64,000 nucleotides of DNA from Macrocybe gigantea (Eukaryota > Basidiomycota > Agaricomycetes > Agaricales > Callistosporiaceae): contig SJRY01000252.1 of assembly GCA_011319805.1 (NCBI GenBank), positions 469,216-533,215 of the forward strand. Reading direction: 5' to 3'. Below the pieces are notes generated by a model. That model worked only from the letters and a program-made list of their open reading frames with translations. It searched no databases and was not told the DNA's origin. Made by a program: the position numbers and the translations under genes. Each line of letters starts with the position of its first letter. Within the stretch, counting starts at the first letter, position 1. Below are positions 39,101 to 48,075 of this stretch, piece after piece.

Positions 39101-42100
39101 TCATTCCTGCCATGCCTGCCAGGCCGCGTCCAAGCGGTCTTCGACTTCTTTCGGGTCCGACATCCAACCGGTAAGGGTCCTCTTCCTCGGTAGCATCTTC
39201 ATTTGCTGATCGCGCAAATAGACCCAGACTTCATCAGCCGTGTGGTCGAAGAGGACCTTCGGCAATTGGGTTTGATGGAAGCGGGTGTGTACTACCTTTT
39301 TTGGTGTGGGTCGGGGTGGCAGCTGACATTGTCCTCTTTCTAGGGATGGCGCCTCGGGGTTCTCATGATGAAATTTCGCGACCGTGTCCGGCGCATCTCC
39401 GTTAACGTTTTCGGCAGGTTCCCAGGTGGCGTCTTCGAGAGGGTATCCCTTCCAGTGTATCCTGTACTGTAATTTTCCTCGGTTCCATCGAGAATTTATC
39501 ACAGCCTCTATTTCGTATTGTTTTTCTCCTTCCACGATGATGGGAGGAGGCCGTTTAAGAATCGTTACCGCTTTTTGTCGCGGAAACGCCGGTGCCGTGT
39601 ATGGAGTGAGTTCGGATTCATTTCGGATGGGGTGAATTCGCCAGTGTTCTGGTAGCTCGAGTTCGTACGCCGATTCTCCAATTCGCCGTTTGACTTTGAA
39701 AGGACCAAACCGTTTGTTGTTTAGTTTATCGGTCAGCCGGTCGGTTGTAATATTCGTTCCTTCCAGCCAGACCTGATCGCCTTCGTGATATTCTCGGGCG
39801 GGTTTCTGTTTCCGATCGTATGTCTGTTTCATTGTCTCAGCGACTTTCAATAAGGAGGTTTCAGCCTTGGTCCGAATTTCCTTCATCATTTTGGCGAACT
39901 CCTCAGCAGTTTGCAACTTAGCGTTATGCTTCGGAGGTTCTTTTCCGGTATACGAATGTCGTCCATGGTTCAAATAAAATGGGGAATATCCGGTCACTGA
40001 ATGAATTCAATTGTTATAGGAAAACTCGGCCATTGGTAGCCAGTCTGCCCAGTCGGTTTGCCGGTGATTTACGAAGAGTTTCAGATATTGTTCCAATTCC
40101 TGATTGACTCGTTCTGTTTGTCCATTGGTCTGTGGATGGTACGGCGTCGAAGGGGCTCCTTTGATTCCCAAGAGCATATAGAGGTCCGTCATGAATGCGG
40201 AGACGAATTGTCTTCCTCTGTCGCTAATAACTTTCTTTGGGAGTCCGTAATTCGAGAATATGATGTCGCGTAGATTACGAGCGACTCCTTCTGCCGTGAT
40301 TTCCATGTTGACTGGTATGAATTTGGCTCCTTTCGTGAACCGGTCTACCGTCACCATTACGCCGTTGAATCCATGAGATTCGGGGAGCGGTCCGATGAGA
40401 TCGACAGATATGATCTCCCATGGTTCCTTCGGTACTTCATTTGGATGAAGCGGGGCATGCTTCCGATCTCTGATGATCTTCATTCATTGGCATTTGTCAC
40501 ATCCTTTGACATATGCCTTAATATCATTCATCATTTAGGCCACCAGAAGTTGCGCATGATTAGCTCGTATGTCTTCGTTTGTCCTGGGTGTCCCGAGATT
40601 TGATCCGAATAATAGATTTCAATGATCTGTTCCCTTATCTTTTGGCTTTTGGGGACGTAGTATCGTTTCAACCATGTAACAATTCGATCGTTTTCCTCCC
40701 AGCTGTGCTCACCTTCATCAAGACGTTTCTGGATCTCAGGTTCTCTTTGTTTCCAAGCCCTTTTGATTTGGTCCAGAATGTCCTGAGATTCCGGTGTCGG
40801 TGTGATCTTTGCCATGAAGATCCGGTGAAAATTCTCTGGCTTTAGGAGTACGACGTTTTCATTATCGTTCTCCCCCTTCTCATGGTCTGGTCGTCTCGAC
40901 AGACTGTCTGCCTTCGTCATCGACTTTCTGGGTTTATGTTCCAGAATGAAATCGTAGTCCTGAAGTTCTGAGATCCAGCGAGCTTGTCAGCGATTCAGTT
41001 TCTGAGGTTTCCAGAAATATTCGAGATTCTTATGATCTGTCCAAATCTTGAATTTCTGTTTAGTGCTGCAAAGGTATTGGCGCCATTCTTCCAGTCCGGT
41101 CATGATTGTGAGCATCTCTTTGTCATAGATCTCGTAGTTCCGTTCTGTCAGGTTTAATGACTTTGACATGAAAGCCACCGGTCTCCAGGTACCATTGGAT
41201 TGTTCCTGTGAAAGGACGCCTCCAATCGCATAGTTCGAGGCATTGACTTCCATTCGGAACTTTCCATCATCTCGGGGTATTGAAATGATCAGTGCTGAGC
41301 TGATCCGATTCTTTAACCCGTCGAATGCGTCGTCTTGGGCCTTTTCCCAGGTCCAATTGGCTTTTCCGGTTAGTTCTGTCAAAGGTTTCGCGATCTTTGC
41401 GAACCCCTCGATGAAGCACCGGTAGAAGTTACAAAAGCCTAGAAACTGCTGGACATCTCTTTTGCAAGTGGGTTTCGGCCATCCTTTGACGCCTTCGACC
41501 TTAACGGGATCCATCTTAATGCCGTTTTCCGAGACGATCATTCCAAGGTACTCTACTTCCAGTTGATGAAACGAGCATTTCTCAGGTTTCAGGTAAAGCT
41601 TGTTACTCTTTAGCTTTTCCAGCATGTGTTGGACAAGTTGTCTGTGTTCATTCAAATCTTTATTGAAGATAAGAATGTCGTCCATGTAGATTATTACGTG
41701 TCCCTGATCGATTTTGTCTTTAAAGATTGTGTTCATCATGGTTTGGAAGGTAGCCAGTGAATTCGTCAGTCCGAAGAACATGACCAGGGGTTCGAACATT
41801 CTCCGGTTTGTCCGAAATGTGGCTTTCCATTCGTCGCCTTCTTTCATGCAGACGTTATTGTATCCCCATCGGATGTCAAGCTTTGTAAAGAACTTGGCTC
41901 CCTTCAGTTTGTCGATTAATTCCTGGATCAAGGGGAGTGGGTACTTGTTCTTTATCGTCATGTTGTTTAACTTCCGATAGTCCTGTACAGGTCGTAGGGA
42001 TCCATCCTTCTTTTTCATGAAGAAGAAAGGCGAGGCCATTGGCGACTTCGATGGTCTGATTCATCCGGTGTTCAGATTTTCATCTAGAAAGGCATCCAAC

Positions 42101-43102
42101 TGTCTCTGTTCGTCCAGCGTCAGGGGATAGACCTTGCAATCCTGGAGTTTAGCTCCTGGAATGAGTTCGATTGCATGGTCCCAAGGTCGTCACGGTGGTA
42201 GTTCGTCGAACGACTCTTTTCCGAACACTGAGTTCTTGAAACAGTGGTATTCTTCCAGTACGATCTCTTCAAAGGTTTTAGCCTTTGTCACTTTTGCCAT
42301 TGCTTCGGCCAGTTTGGAAGCTGTCATTTGGAAAGCCCTTAGATGGAACTCTTGGTTCATGTCGATCATCAAGAGTTTTTCTCCTTGTTCGAAATCTACC
42401 TCATTGGTTTCGATAGAGGTGTTATCATCTTCGGGTTTCCTTTTCGGACAATCCGCTGACACTCTTCGGGGCATCGATCAAAAGTGATCTTCTCTGTCTT
42501 CCAATTGATCCGAGGGTTGTGATGCTTAACCCACTCGTAGCCGATAAAGATCTGGCCCTTTTCGAGTTCAGTGACCGAGAAGATCATTCGCTCGACGTGA
42601 TCTTGGACCCGGACTCTTAATTCCACGTATTCACGTATGTCACCCACCATGTTATGGGTTCCGTCTACATTGTGGACTGGAATAGGGATTGGATATCTTT
42701 TTGTATTGATCTCCTTTTCCTTGACGAACTTCCGATCGATGCAGGATCCAGTACATCCCGTGTCAAGCAGGGCTTTTACGCTATACGTCCGTCCTGTGTC
42801 CAAAGTCGTAATCGTTAAAAGTACATCCATCTGATTTCCATTGCCACCTCTGACAAATCGTGGTTTTTGTCTGAGGTCGAGCAGCGTGTGGAGTGCATCG
42901 TGGTCGTTCATCTGGTTGATTTCACAAAGTTTTTCTAATGAGATGTCCTTCTGTCGTGATTGATCTGTCCATGCCTTAAGGATCGAATACGCTTTAGACT
43001 CGTCCTGCCGATAGATCTGTTGGGCCACCCAGGGTAGAGTATATCCTTTTACGAGACCGAACTCTCGTGCACCTTCTCGTTCGAAATATTCTTTAAGGTC
43101 GG
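39101..43102 (-). pseudogene. Chromovirus pol remnant (PR-RT-RH-IN-chromodomain)
   Basis: Reading right to left: protease with ALLDTGCTGSCID (about 42750); reverse transcriptase with SPFFFMKKKDGSLRPVQDYR and the YMDDI core (about 41690); RNase H with GKANWTWEKAQDDAF and AIGGVLSQ. Integrase follows with a zinc-binding region ending CDKC, catalytic blocks DLIGPLP, SDRGRQF and NGQTERVNQE, and a chromodomain (IEAVINSRWNRGKLQYRIHW, GYPLEDATWEP) near 39400. The last stop is TGA at 39101-39103. In-frame TGA codons break it at 42190, 42061, 40987, 40484 and 40007; at least four sit where Arg is conserved (TG-R-IRPSKSP, LNR-R-QARW, CQ-R, NN-R-IHS). Frameshifts lie at about 42400-42480 and 40530 (a lost A in WWPKM). 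The RNase H VDASD motif reads VNASN, so a catalytic Asp is lost. The 5' end of pol continues past the nested LTR at 43519-43599. Confidence 0.93.
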
Positions 43103-43518
43103 TGTTACGATTTCAGGCTAATCGCTATCTTGACGATGGGCACGTGACTCAAAAAAGCCACATGATGAACACGTGATAGACACAGCGCGACAAACAAGAC
43201 ATAATGCAGCGACTCGAGGAAACCCCACGACAACGACGCATCAGCGCTGACTAGGGCGAAGGCTTATTGCGCAGCACCTACAGGACAATGCATGGAGTAC
43301 AGTCGGATCCTGGCTCACATAGACGAGGGTTTAGGGTTTCACGTAGCATGAGGCTGGCATAGTCGTGGTCCGTGCTCGGTAGTCAGAACGTATAAATACC
43401 CGAATTGTACATAGTAGAATCCAGCTTCGAGCTGGCTTATAATAGCATTCCTATCCCCGCCTCTTATCTCTAAGGGTTAGTTAGAGTGACCTGCACACAG
43501 AATTGGTTTTGCGTAGCA
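43103..43518 (+). repeat. Nested solo LTR of the same family, inverted
   Basis: 416 bp from TGTTACGATTTC to TGCGTAGCA, reverse-complementary in orientation to the two main LTRs on the plus strand and clearly more diverged from them than they are from each other. It is flanked by a perfect 5-bp direct repeat GTCGG (43098-43102 and 43519-43523). Removing the LTR and one GTCGG rejoins pol in frame (IRDIP/DLKEY), so it is a later insertion that then lost its internal part by LTR recombination. Confidence 0.93.
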
Positions 43519-43592
43519 GTCGGGGATGTCCCTTATATTCATATTCAATGATACATAATCAGCCGGCGAAGCAGTGCTTCTTCCCAGCTCTA

Positions 43593-44828
43593 TTAAAAAC
43601 CCTGTTTCAGCTCTTCGATTTTGGCGGTGGTGGCAGTCTCGTCCTGCGTTTCTATGTTTTGTGCAGCATATCTCGGTCGGGGGTTCATCGGGCAGTTACG
43701 TCCGATGTGTCCTTTCTCGCCACACTGGAAGCAGCGTCCTTCGCGCCTCATCCGGTCGACGTCCATGGCGTTAGGGTCAGGCCGTCCTTGAGCATTACCG
43801 GTCGCTAGTGCCGGAGTTTGCTCCTTAGGTGCCGTCGCTTCCTGTGTCGGTTTCTGTGTTTGTTTGGGAGCGAATCGCTCCTTCACACCAAATTCCTTTT
43901 GGGCCTGGCGATACTGCCGGTCCAGTTCCATCGCGCATTTGTACCACCAGTCGATGTCCTCCTCGTGGACACCTCCTAGTTCGATAATGCGTTGTCCGAG
44001 CGCCTGGTTGAGTCCGTGTTTAAAGATGTTGATGAGGGCGATGTCGTTGTATTCCATCAAGGGAGCCCAGCTCCGGAATTCGACGATGTAATCCTCGACC
44101 GGTTGTCGGTGTTGCAACAGTCCTTTAATCCGAATGATCGCATCGTTCCGTGTCTCCGTGGTCATAAAGAACTCTTTGGCTTCCGCCTTGAAGTCTTCCC
44201 AGTCCTTGAACGGTGGGAGATGTCCAAGCGGGTTTGTTCTGACCTCCGGGGTGTTAGCCATTGCCGGCGTAACAATGCGTCCATGTTCCCAGTCGTCGTA
44301 GGTGGAATGAAATCCGAATTCCTGCCTGTGACCGTTTAATTCTGTTTTGAACTCGAGCCACTCTTGTAGCTTGGAGTCTGCCCAATTCTGTGCACGTTCG
44401 GCCTTGCCTCCCGTGATCCGTTGCAACGCATAGGTGATCATGTCCCATTTGTTGGTAATTTCCTCTTTATCGAAATAGACTTCCATGCATCGAAGCCAGC
44501 TTCCGATCAAACCGGGGTCCCCTTTATATGGATCCGGTGGTTCCGATTTCGTTCTCTTGGGCTTCTTGCCCAAATCCAGTTCTTCTTTGATTGAGTCGAT
44601 CAAAGTCCATGTCGCGTTCTGAACCTGTTCGGCCTGTTGTGGGTTGTTTCGGAGGGTGCCCCAGGCTAAGGCAAGAGGGTTGGCAGTGAGGAGGGTAGTG
44701 AGGATAAGGGTGATGAAGGCGAAGAGGGCAGCGGTGAGTTCCATAATGTGCGAGGAGAAGGGGGTTTGGTGTGTAATGTGATTTGTCGAATAGTACCATG
44801 TGGGCAGCGCGTGACTGTCGACTCCCAC
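43593..44828 (-). CDS. Chromovirus Gag
   Basis: Open frame of up to 411 aa with no stop. The capsid-like middle has PDPYKGDPGLIGSWLRCMEV, WDMITYALQRITGGKAERAQ and PVEDYIVEFRSWAPLMEYND. A nucleocapsid zinc knuckle CFQCGEKGHIGRNC (C-X2-C-X4-H-X4-C) lies near 43700. It ends ELKQGF with TAA at 43593-43595. The first ATG is 44826-44828; another at 44742-44744 would give 383 aa. Between the two starts and the capsid region there is a hydrophobic stretch (TAALFAFITLILTTLLTANP) that could form a membrane helix, which is unusual in Gag. The downstream pol frame overlaps the end in the -1 frame. Gag may still be expressed and act in trans. Confidence 0.9.
   Translation of the reverse strand: MGVDSHALPTWYYSTNHITHQTPFSSHIMELTAALFAFITLILTTLLTANPLALAWGTLRNNPQQAEQVQNATWTLIDSIKEELDLGKKPKRTKSEPPDPYKGDPGLIGSWLRCMEVYFDKEEITNKWDMITYALQRITGGKAERAQNWADSKLQEWLEFKTELNGHRQEFGFHSTYDDWEHGRIVTPAMANTPEVRTNPLGHLPPFKDWEDFKAEAKEFFMTTETRNDAIIRIKGLLQHRQPVEDYIVEFRSWAPLMEYNDIALINIFKHGLNQALGQRIIELGGVHEEDIDWWYKCAMELDRQYRQAQKEFGVKERFAPKQTQKPTQEATAPKEQTPALATGNAQGRPDPNAMDVDRMRREGRCFQCGEKGHIGRNCPMNPRPRYAAQNIETQDETATTAKIEELKQGF
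43596..43602 (-). promoter_or_regulatory. Predicted -1 ribosomal frameshift site (G GGT TTT)
   Basis: The minus strand reads CAG GGT TTT TAA at the end of gag. GGGTTTT fits the X XXY YYZ slippery form and abuts the stop. Slipping back one base gives GGG TTT TTA ATA GAG, which stays open up to the nested LTR and then joins the protease frame. This would make Gag-Pol. Confidence 0.6.
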
Positions 44829-45438
44829 TTCGGTTGGGTCCAGAGAAAAGGTGGTAGGTGCCTGTTAAACTGCGGATGGGTCAGCTCGAATCCTCATGGC
44901 CACGGGGATGCCCCAAACGGCAGTCAAGGAAGGTTTCGTCGTCAGAGGTTCTAGCGGTCTAGCAACCCCTTTCTCATTTCGGGTCAATACACGTTTCCGA
45001 CAATGAACTTCAAGGGCGTGTTTGAGGGGTGGTCGATGGGTGGGGACTGTCCACACGTCCGAGTCCTCCGGTCTCTCTTGCTTTGGTACGCCCCGGGTCA
45101 GCAAACTACCCAGTCGGACGCGCGGTGGGACTCTCCGAGGATTATCCCAGCACAGCCTTGTGATGTTCGGTTCGGACAGGGACGGACTCAATGTTTCCCT
45201 TAGTCCTCTCGCACTTCCAAATGCAACGAACAAGGACCAATGACAGAGACCAGAACAAAGTTGGCGCGGGGTGGGGAGTAGTGGTGGAAAGGTAAAAATG
45301 TTAGTTTGGATAGGAGAAGGAGTTGTAATGATGTAGCGGGTTCCTTTGGTCGCACGGCACTTGAGGCCGTCGGGCAACGAAGGAAGGGCGTGGAGTGGAG
45401 GAGTAGAGTGAGGTGCGTTAGTGCTAGCTTCGAGCTTT
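44829..45438 (-). other. Chromovirus 5' leader
   Basis: 610 nt between the 5' LTR and gag. It holds the primer-binding site at its very start, and a minus-strand frame at 44865-45377 that is open for about 170 codons and ends 34 nt before the first gag ATG. That frame has no recognisable domain. The leader is long for an element of this size. Confidence 0.6.
45426..45436 (-). other. Primer-binding site, self-priming type
   Basis: Two bases inside the 5' LTR the minus strand reads AGCTCGAAGCT. This is the exact reverse complement of AGCTTCGAGCT at 45524-45534, which is where the element's mRNA is expected to start. No tRNA 3'-end complement is evident. This is the arrangement known from Tf1. 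Confidence 0.65.
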
Positions 45439-45857
45439 TGCTATGCAAAACCAATTCTGCACGCAGGTCACTCTAACTAACCCTTAGAGATAAGAGGCGG
45501 GGATAGGAATGCTATTATAAGCCAGCTCGAAGCTGGATTCTACTATGTACAATTCGGGTATTTATACGTTACGACTATCGAGCACGGACCACGACTATGC
45601 TAGCCTCATGCTATGTGAAACCCTAAGCCCTTGTCTGTGTGAGTCAGAGTCCGACTGCGCTCCATGTGTTGTTCTGCAAGTGCTATGCAGTAACCCTTCG
45701 CCCTTAGTCGGCGCTGATGCGTTGTTGTTGTAGGGTTTCCTCGTGTCATCGTAACATGTCATGTCTGTCATGTCGCGGTTCTTGTCACGTGTTTGTCATG
45801 TGGCTTTTTGAGTCACGTGCCCGTCGTCAAGATAGCGATTAGCCTGAAATCGTAACA
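45439..45857 (-). repeat. 5' LTR of the chromovirus
   Basis: 419 bp, TG...CA (plus strand). On the minus strand it carries a TATA box (45559-45566) and a hairpin CCAGCT-TCG-AGCTGG (45522-45536) about 25-30 nt downstream, at the likely transcription start. Confidence 0.95.
45559..45566 (-). promoter_or_regulatory. LTR TATA box
   Basis: Minus-strand TATAAATA in the 5' LTR. The usual 25-32 nt spacing puts the mRNA start at about 45535-45530, on the AGCTTCGAGCT that matches the primer-binding site. Confidence 0.6.
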
Positions 45858-47506
45858 GTTTTGTCCTAGATAAGAACCTGTACTTACCCAACCCACAATC
45901 CCGATGACAAGTCCTTGCCATAACGCTCGATACGGTCTGCCAGCCACTGCTCGGCCTTTCCCCAGAAGTCCTCACCATTTTTGATATGACCAGACTGTCC
46001 TTTCAAAGGCTTGTTGGCTCGCTTTCGCTTCCGTGGTGCCTCGTCACTGTCAGCTCTGTCGTCGGACTCGTCATCCGTTTCATCCAGATATGTATCTGGA
46101 TTTTCCAATGCAAAACAACGCTGGCCATAGGGTCAGCAATAAGCCCTGAGTCACATTGTATCAAATACTCACCAGTGTCATCATATGATACAGAAAGGCT
46201 CGGTCCAATTTCTCACCTGGTCCACCATGCTTGTATTTCATGGCGATGTCCCATGCAAAAGATTTGATGGGTTGGTAGGCACCAGTGGCAACACTTTTTA
46301 TGATCTAGGCAATGCGTCGTGTGAGGTTTCGAGGCACAACAAAATGGATAAGTGTAAACTCACATCTTGTCACAATTTGTTGCGAGCATTGGAGCATAAT
46401 GTGCGAATGGATCTCTGTAGCTTGCTTTCCTTGGCAGTATTGCCGATGACATGGGCTGGCTTCAGTACATTCTCTTCTTTTTTGACGAGCCTCTGTCAAA
46501 GGATGCTATCAGTTAGTAACTGGATACACCATGATCACTGCCATTCCGCCAACTCACAAACACATCAAGGTGCATGTTCTTGAAGGTTGTATGGCATGGT
46601 TGGACCAATACATCCTCGCACATTGCACAAATGTTCTTCTGTTTCGATAAGTGGTCAGGGTTGAGCACATGAGTCAGCACTGCAGTGGAACTGACTTGCC
46701 CTCTGTTCAACTGTCAACTCAAACGGCTCATCGAGTCGACTTTGAAGTTGCTCTACAAAGCTGTGTATGTCCTGTCCATTTTGTTGGCTATTCTTTCGCA
46801 TTTCTCTGACTTCTTGCTTTAGTTGTAACAAGTGGGCCCCGAGAAGCAAGCTCGAAAAGGTATGTGCGTGACCAATGCCGCCATTTGTGGCACAGGCCTG
46901 GACGGATGTTCAGACCAGCCCGCATGTTTAGGAAGGTCTCACCTCATGTAATACATGCAAGTTGGCTCGCTCACGCTCGTCAAGTCTGAATTCTTTGGCC
47001 AGTCGATCGACTGCTATTGGACCAATCGCGCTCAATGCACTCGATGGCAATGCAGGTGTAACTGGTGCCGGGTCTATGACAGGTACACTCCGAGGTCTCA
47101 AATCTGAAGCATTGTTGGAGAGCGCTGCAACATGACTGGTGAGTACATTGTGTCGAGTCAAAGGGCTATCATCTGACCGGTAGGAGACTCTCTGCCAGTG
47201 CCAAACTCATCGCCATCATCATGGTTGAAACACTCAGCCATGATAGAGTCACCTCCTAATCCGAAACCCAGTGAGTTATAGGGTAATACTGGGCCTGTGT
47301 AACTTGACTGATGATGACTGATGCTATACATAGGGCTCTTGTACTTACTGCACTGCCCATCCACCCATCCTTGGGCTGGTTGTGGCATTGTTCTGGTCGG
47401 GATTGGTGTCTGGTGCAAGAGGCTGACATTGGAGAAGTTGAATGATGCGCCGTTCTCCATGATTACATGAAAAGGAGGAGGTGCACATTTGGTGAGGTGA
47501 GGCAGC

Positions 47507-47513
47507 TTTTATA
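47507..47513 (-). promoter_or_regulatory. TATA box of gene B
   Basis: Minus-strand TATAAAA about 47 nt upstream of the ATG at 47460, which supports that start for gene B. Confidence 0.5.
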
Positions 47514-47839
47514 CCTTTTCCTTGTTGATTTGACACGAAACCACAATCAATGACACATGTAATGCATTGCAGGTCAAACGGCATGCTCCTCGCCATTTGA
47601 AATACATCACATGGAACAGGAAAAAAACTTGAGCGATGACAACGATCAACAACCATCCTCCACCATTCACCATGCAAGCACCTTCCGTTGCAGAACAACG
47701 TGTATCACCTCTGTTGCTTCCATTCATTGGCACAGAACCAGGACATGTGCATCCTGCACTCACCAATGCTGAGAAAAGGTGTCAGCTTGGCAGGTATGTA
47801 TAACACCATTACCTCTCTGCCTCCGTGGCACACGGGCAG

Positions 47840-47977
47840 GAGCTGCAGGAGTTGAAAGTGACGGTCCAGGCTCAGCAACAGGAATTGGCACAGTTGGAGC
47901 TGCGGGAGTTGAGAGAGACAGTCCGGACTCAGCAACGGGAGCTGGATCAGTTATACAACTTCTACCTTGGACAGTGA
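47840..47977 (+). repeat. Two 57-bp tandem units encoding a short coiled coil
   Basis: Units at 47840-47896 and 47897-47953 are about 80 percent alike. In the frame starting at 47831 they encode two heptad-rich 19-residue repeats, beginning ELQELKVTVQAQQQELAQL and ELRELRETVRTQQRELDQL, followed by YNFYLGQ and TGA (47975-47977). The frame is closed upstream by TAA near 47800. It is either a leftover last exon of a lost plus-strand gene or a chance frame; the heptad pattern argues for former coding. Confidence 0.45.
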
Positions 47978-48075
47978 ACCAGCGAGGGCGGTTGGGGAAA
48001 TGGCAACTTGACCTTTATTCAACGCTAATGTAACATGTATTACAGCCATCATGTACCACTGGTTAATAAGGGTGT

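Larger units (their letters stand above)
38579..45857 (-). mobile_element. Ty3/gypsy chromovirus, Tf1/sushi-like, 7.28 kb with a nested solo LTR
   Basis: Two 419-bp direct LTRs (38579-38997 and 45439-45857) begin TG (plus strand) and end TA or CA. They bound, on the minus strand, a primer-binding site, gag, protease, reverse transcriptase, RNase H, integrase and a chromodomain, the Ty3/gypsy order. A purine tract (38999-39008) lies beside the left LTR, which is therefore the 3' LTR. Flanks carry GTTT on both sides (38575-38578 and 45858-45861), a 4-bp target duplication, or 5 bp with one mismatch. Gag is open, but pol has five TGA stops and two frameshifts, so the element is not autonomous. 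It lies in the last intron of gene B in the same transcriptional direction. Confidence 0.93.
38395..47460 (-). pseudogene. Gene B: multi-exon protein of an expanded basidiomycete family, split by a retrotransposon in its last intron
   Basis: Exons run from the ATG at 47458-47460 leftward. The first encodes MENGASFNFSNVSLLHQTP. Later ones encode LGGDSIMAECFNHDDGDEF, ALSNNASDLRPRSVPVIDPA, a helical block (LLLGAHLLQLKQEVREMRKN and beyond), KNICAMCEDVLVQPCHTTF, VLKPAHVIGNTAKESKLQRS, GAYQPIKSFAWDIAMKYKH, an acidic block with LDETDDESDD and a basic cluster PRKRKRANK, and FWGKAEQWLADRIERYGKD. This resembles a family in agaricomycetes with conserved helical C-termini; function unknown. The penultimate exon ends at 45888 (donor GTAAGT) and the last exon is 38395-38548 (YLDKLLKMEDAMFTGTEEEW onward, TAG at 38395-38397), so the final intron is 7.3 kb and holds the whole chromovirus. 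One in-frame TGA (46370-46372) lies where KL(R)QD would be expected, so this copy is probably dead. The intron at 46639-46699 has a GCAAGT donor. Confidence 0.6.
47461..48075. other. Spacer between genes A and B
   Basis: 615 bp containing the gene B promoter and the coiled-coil coding repeat at 47840-47977 on the other strand. No complete gene seen. Confidence 0.5.
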
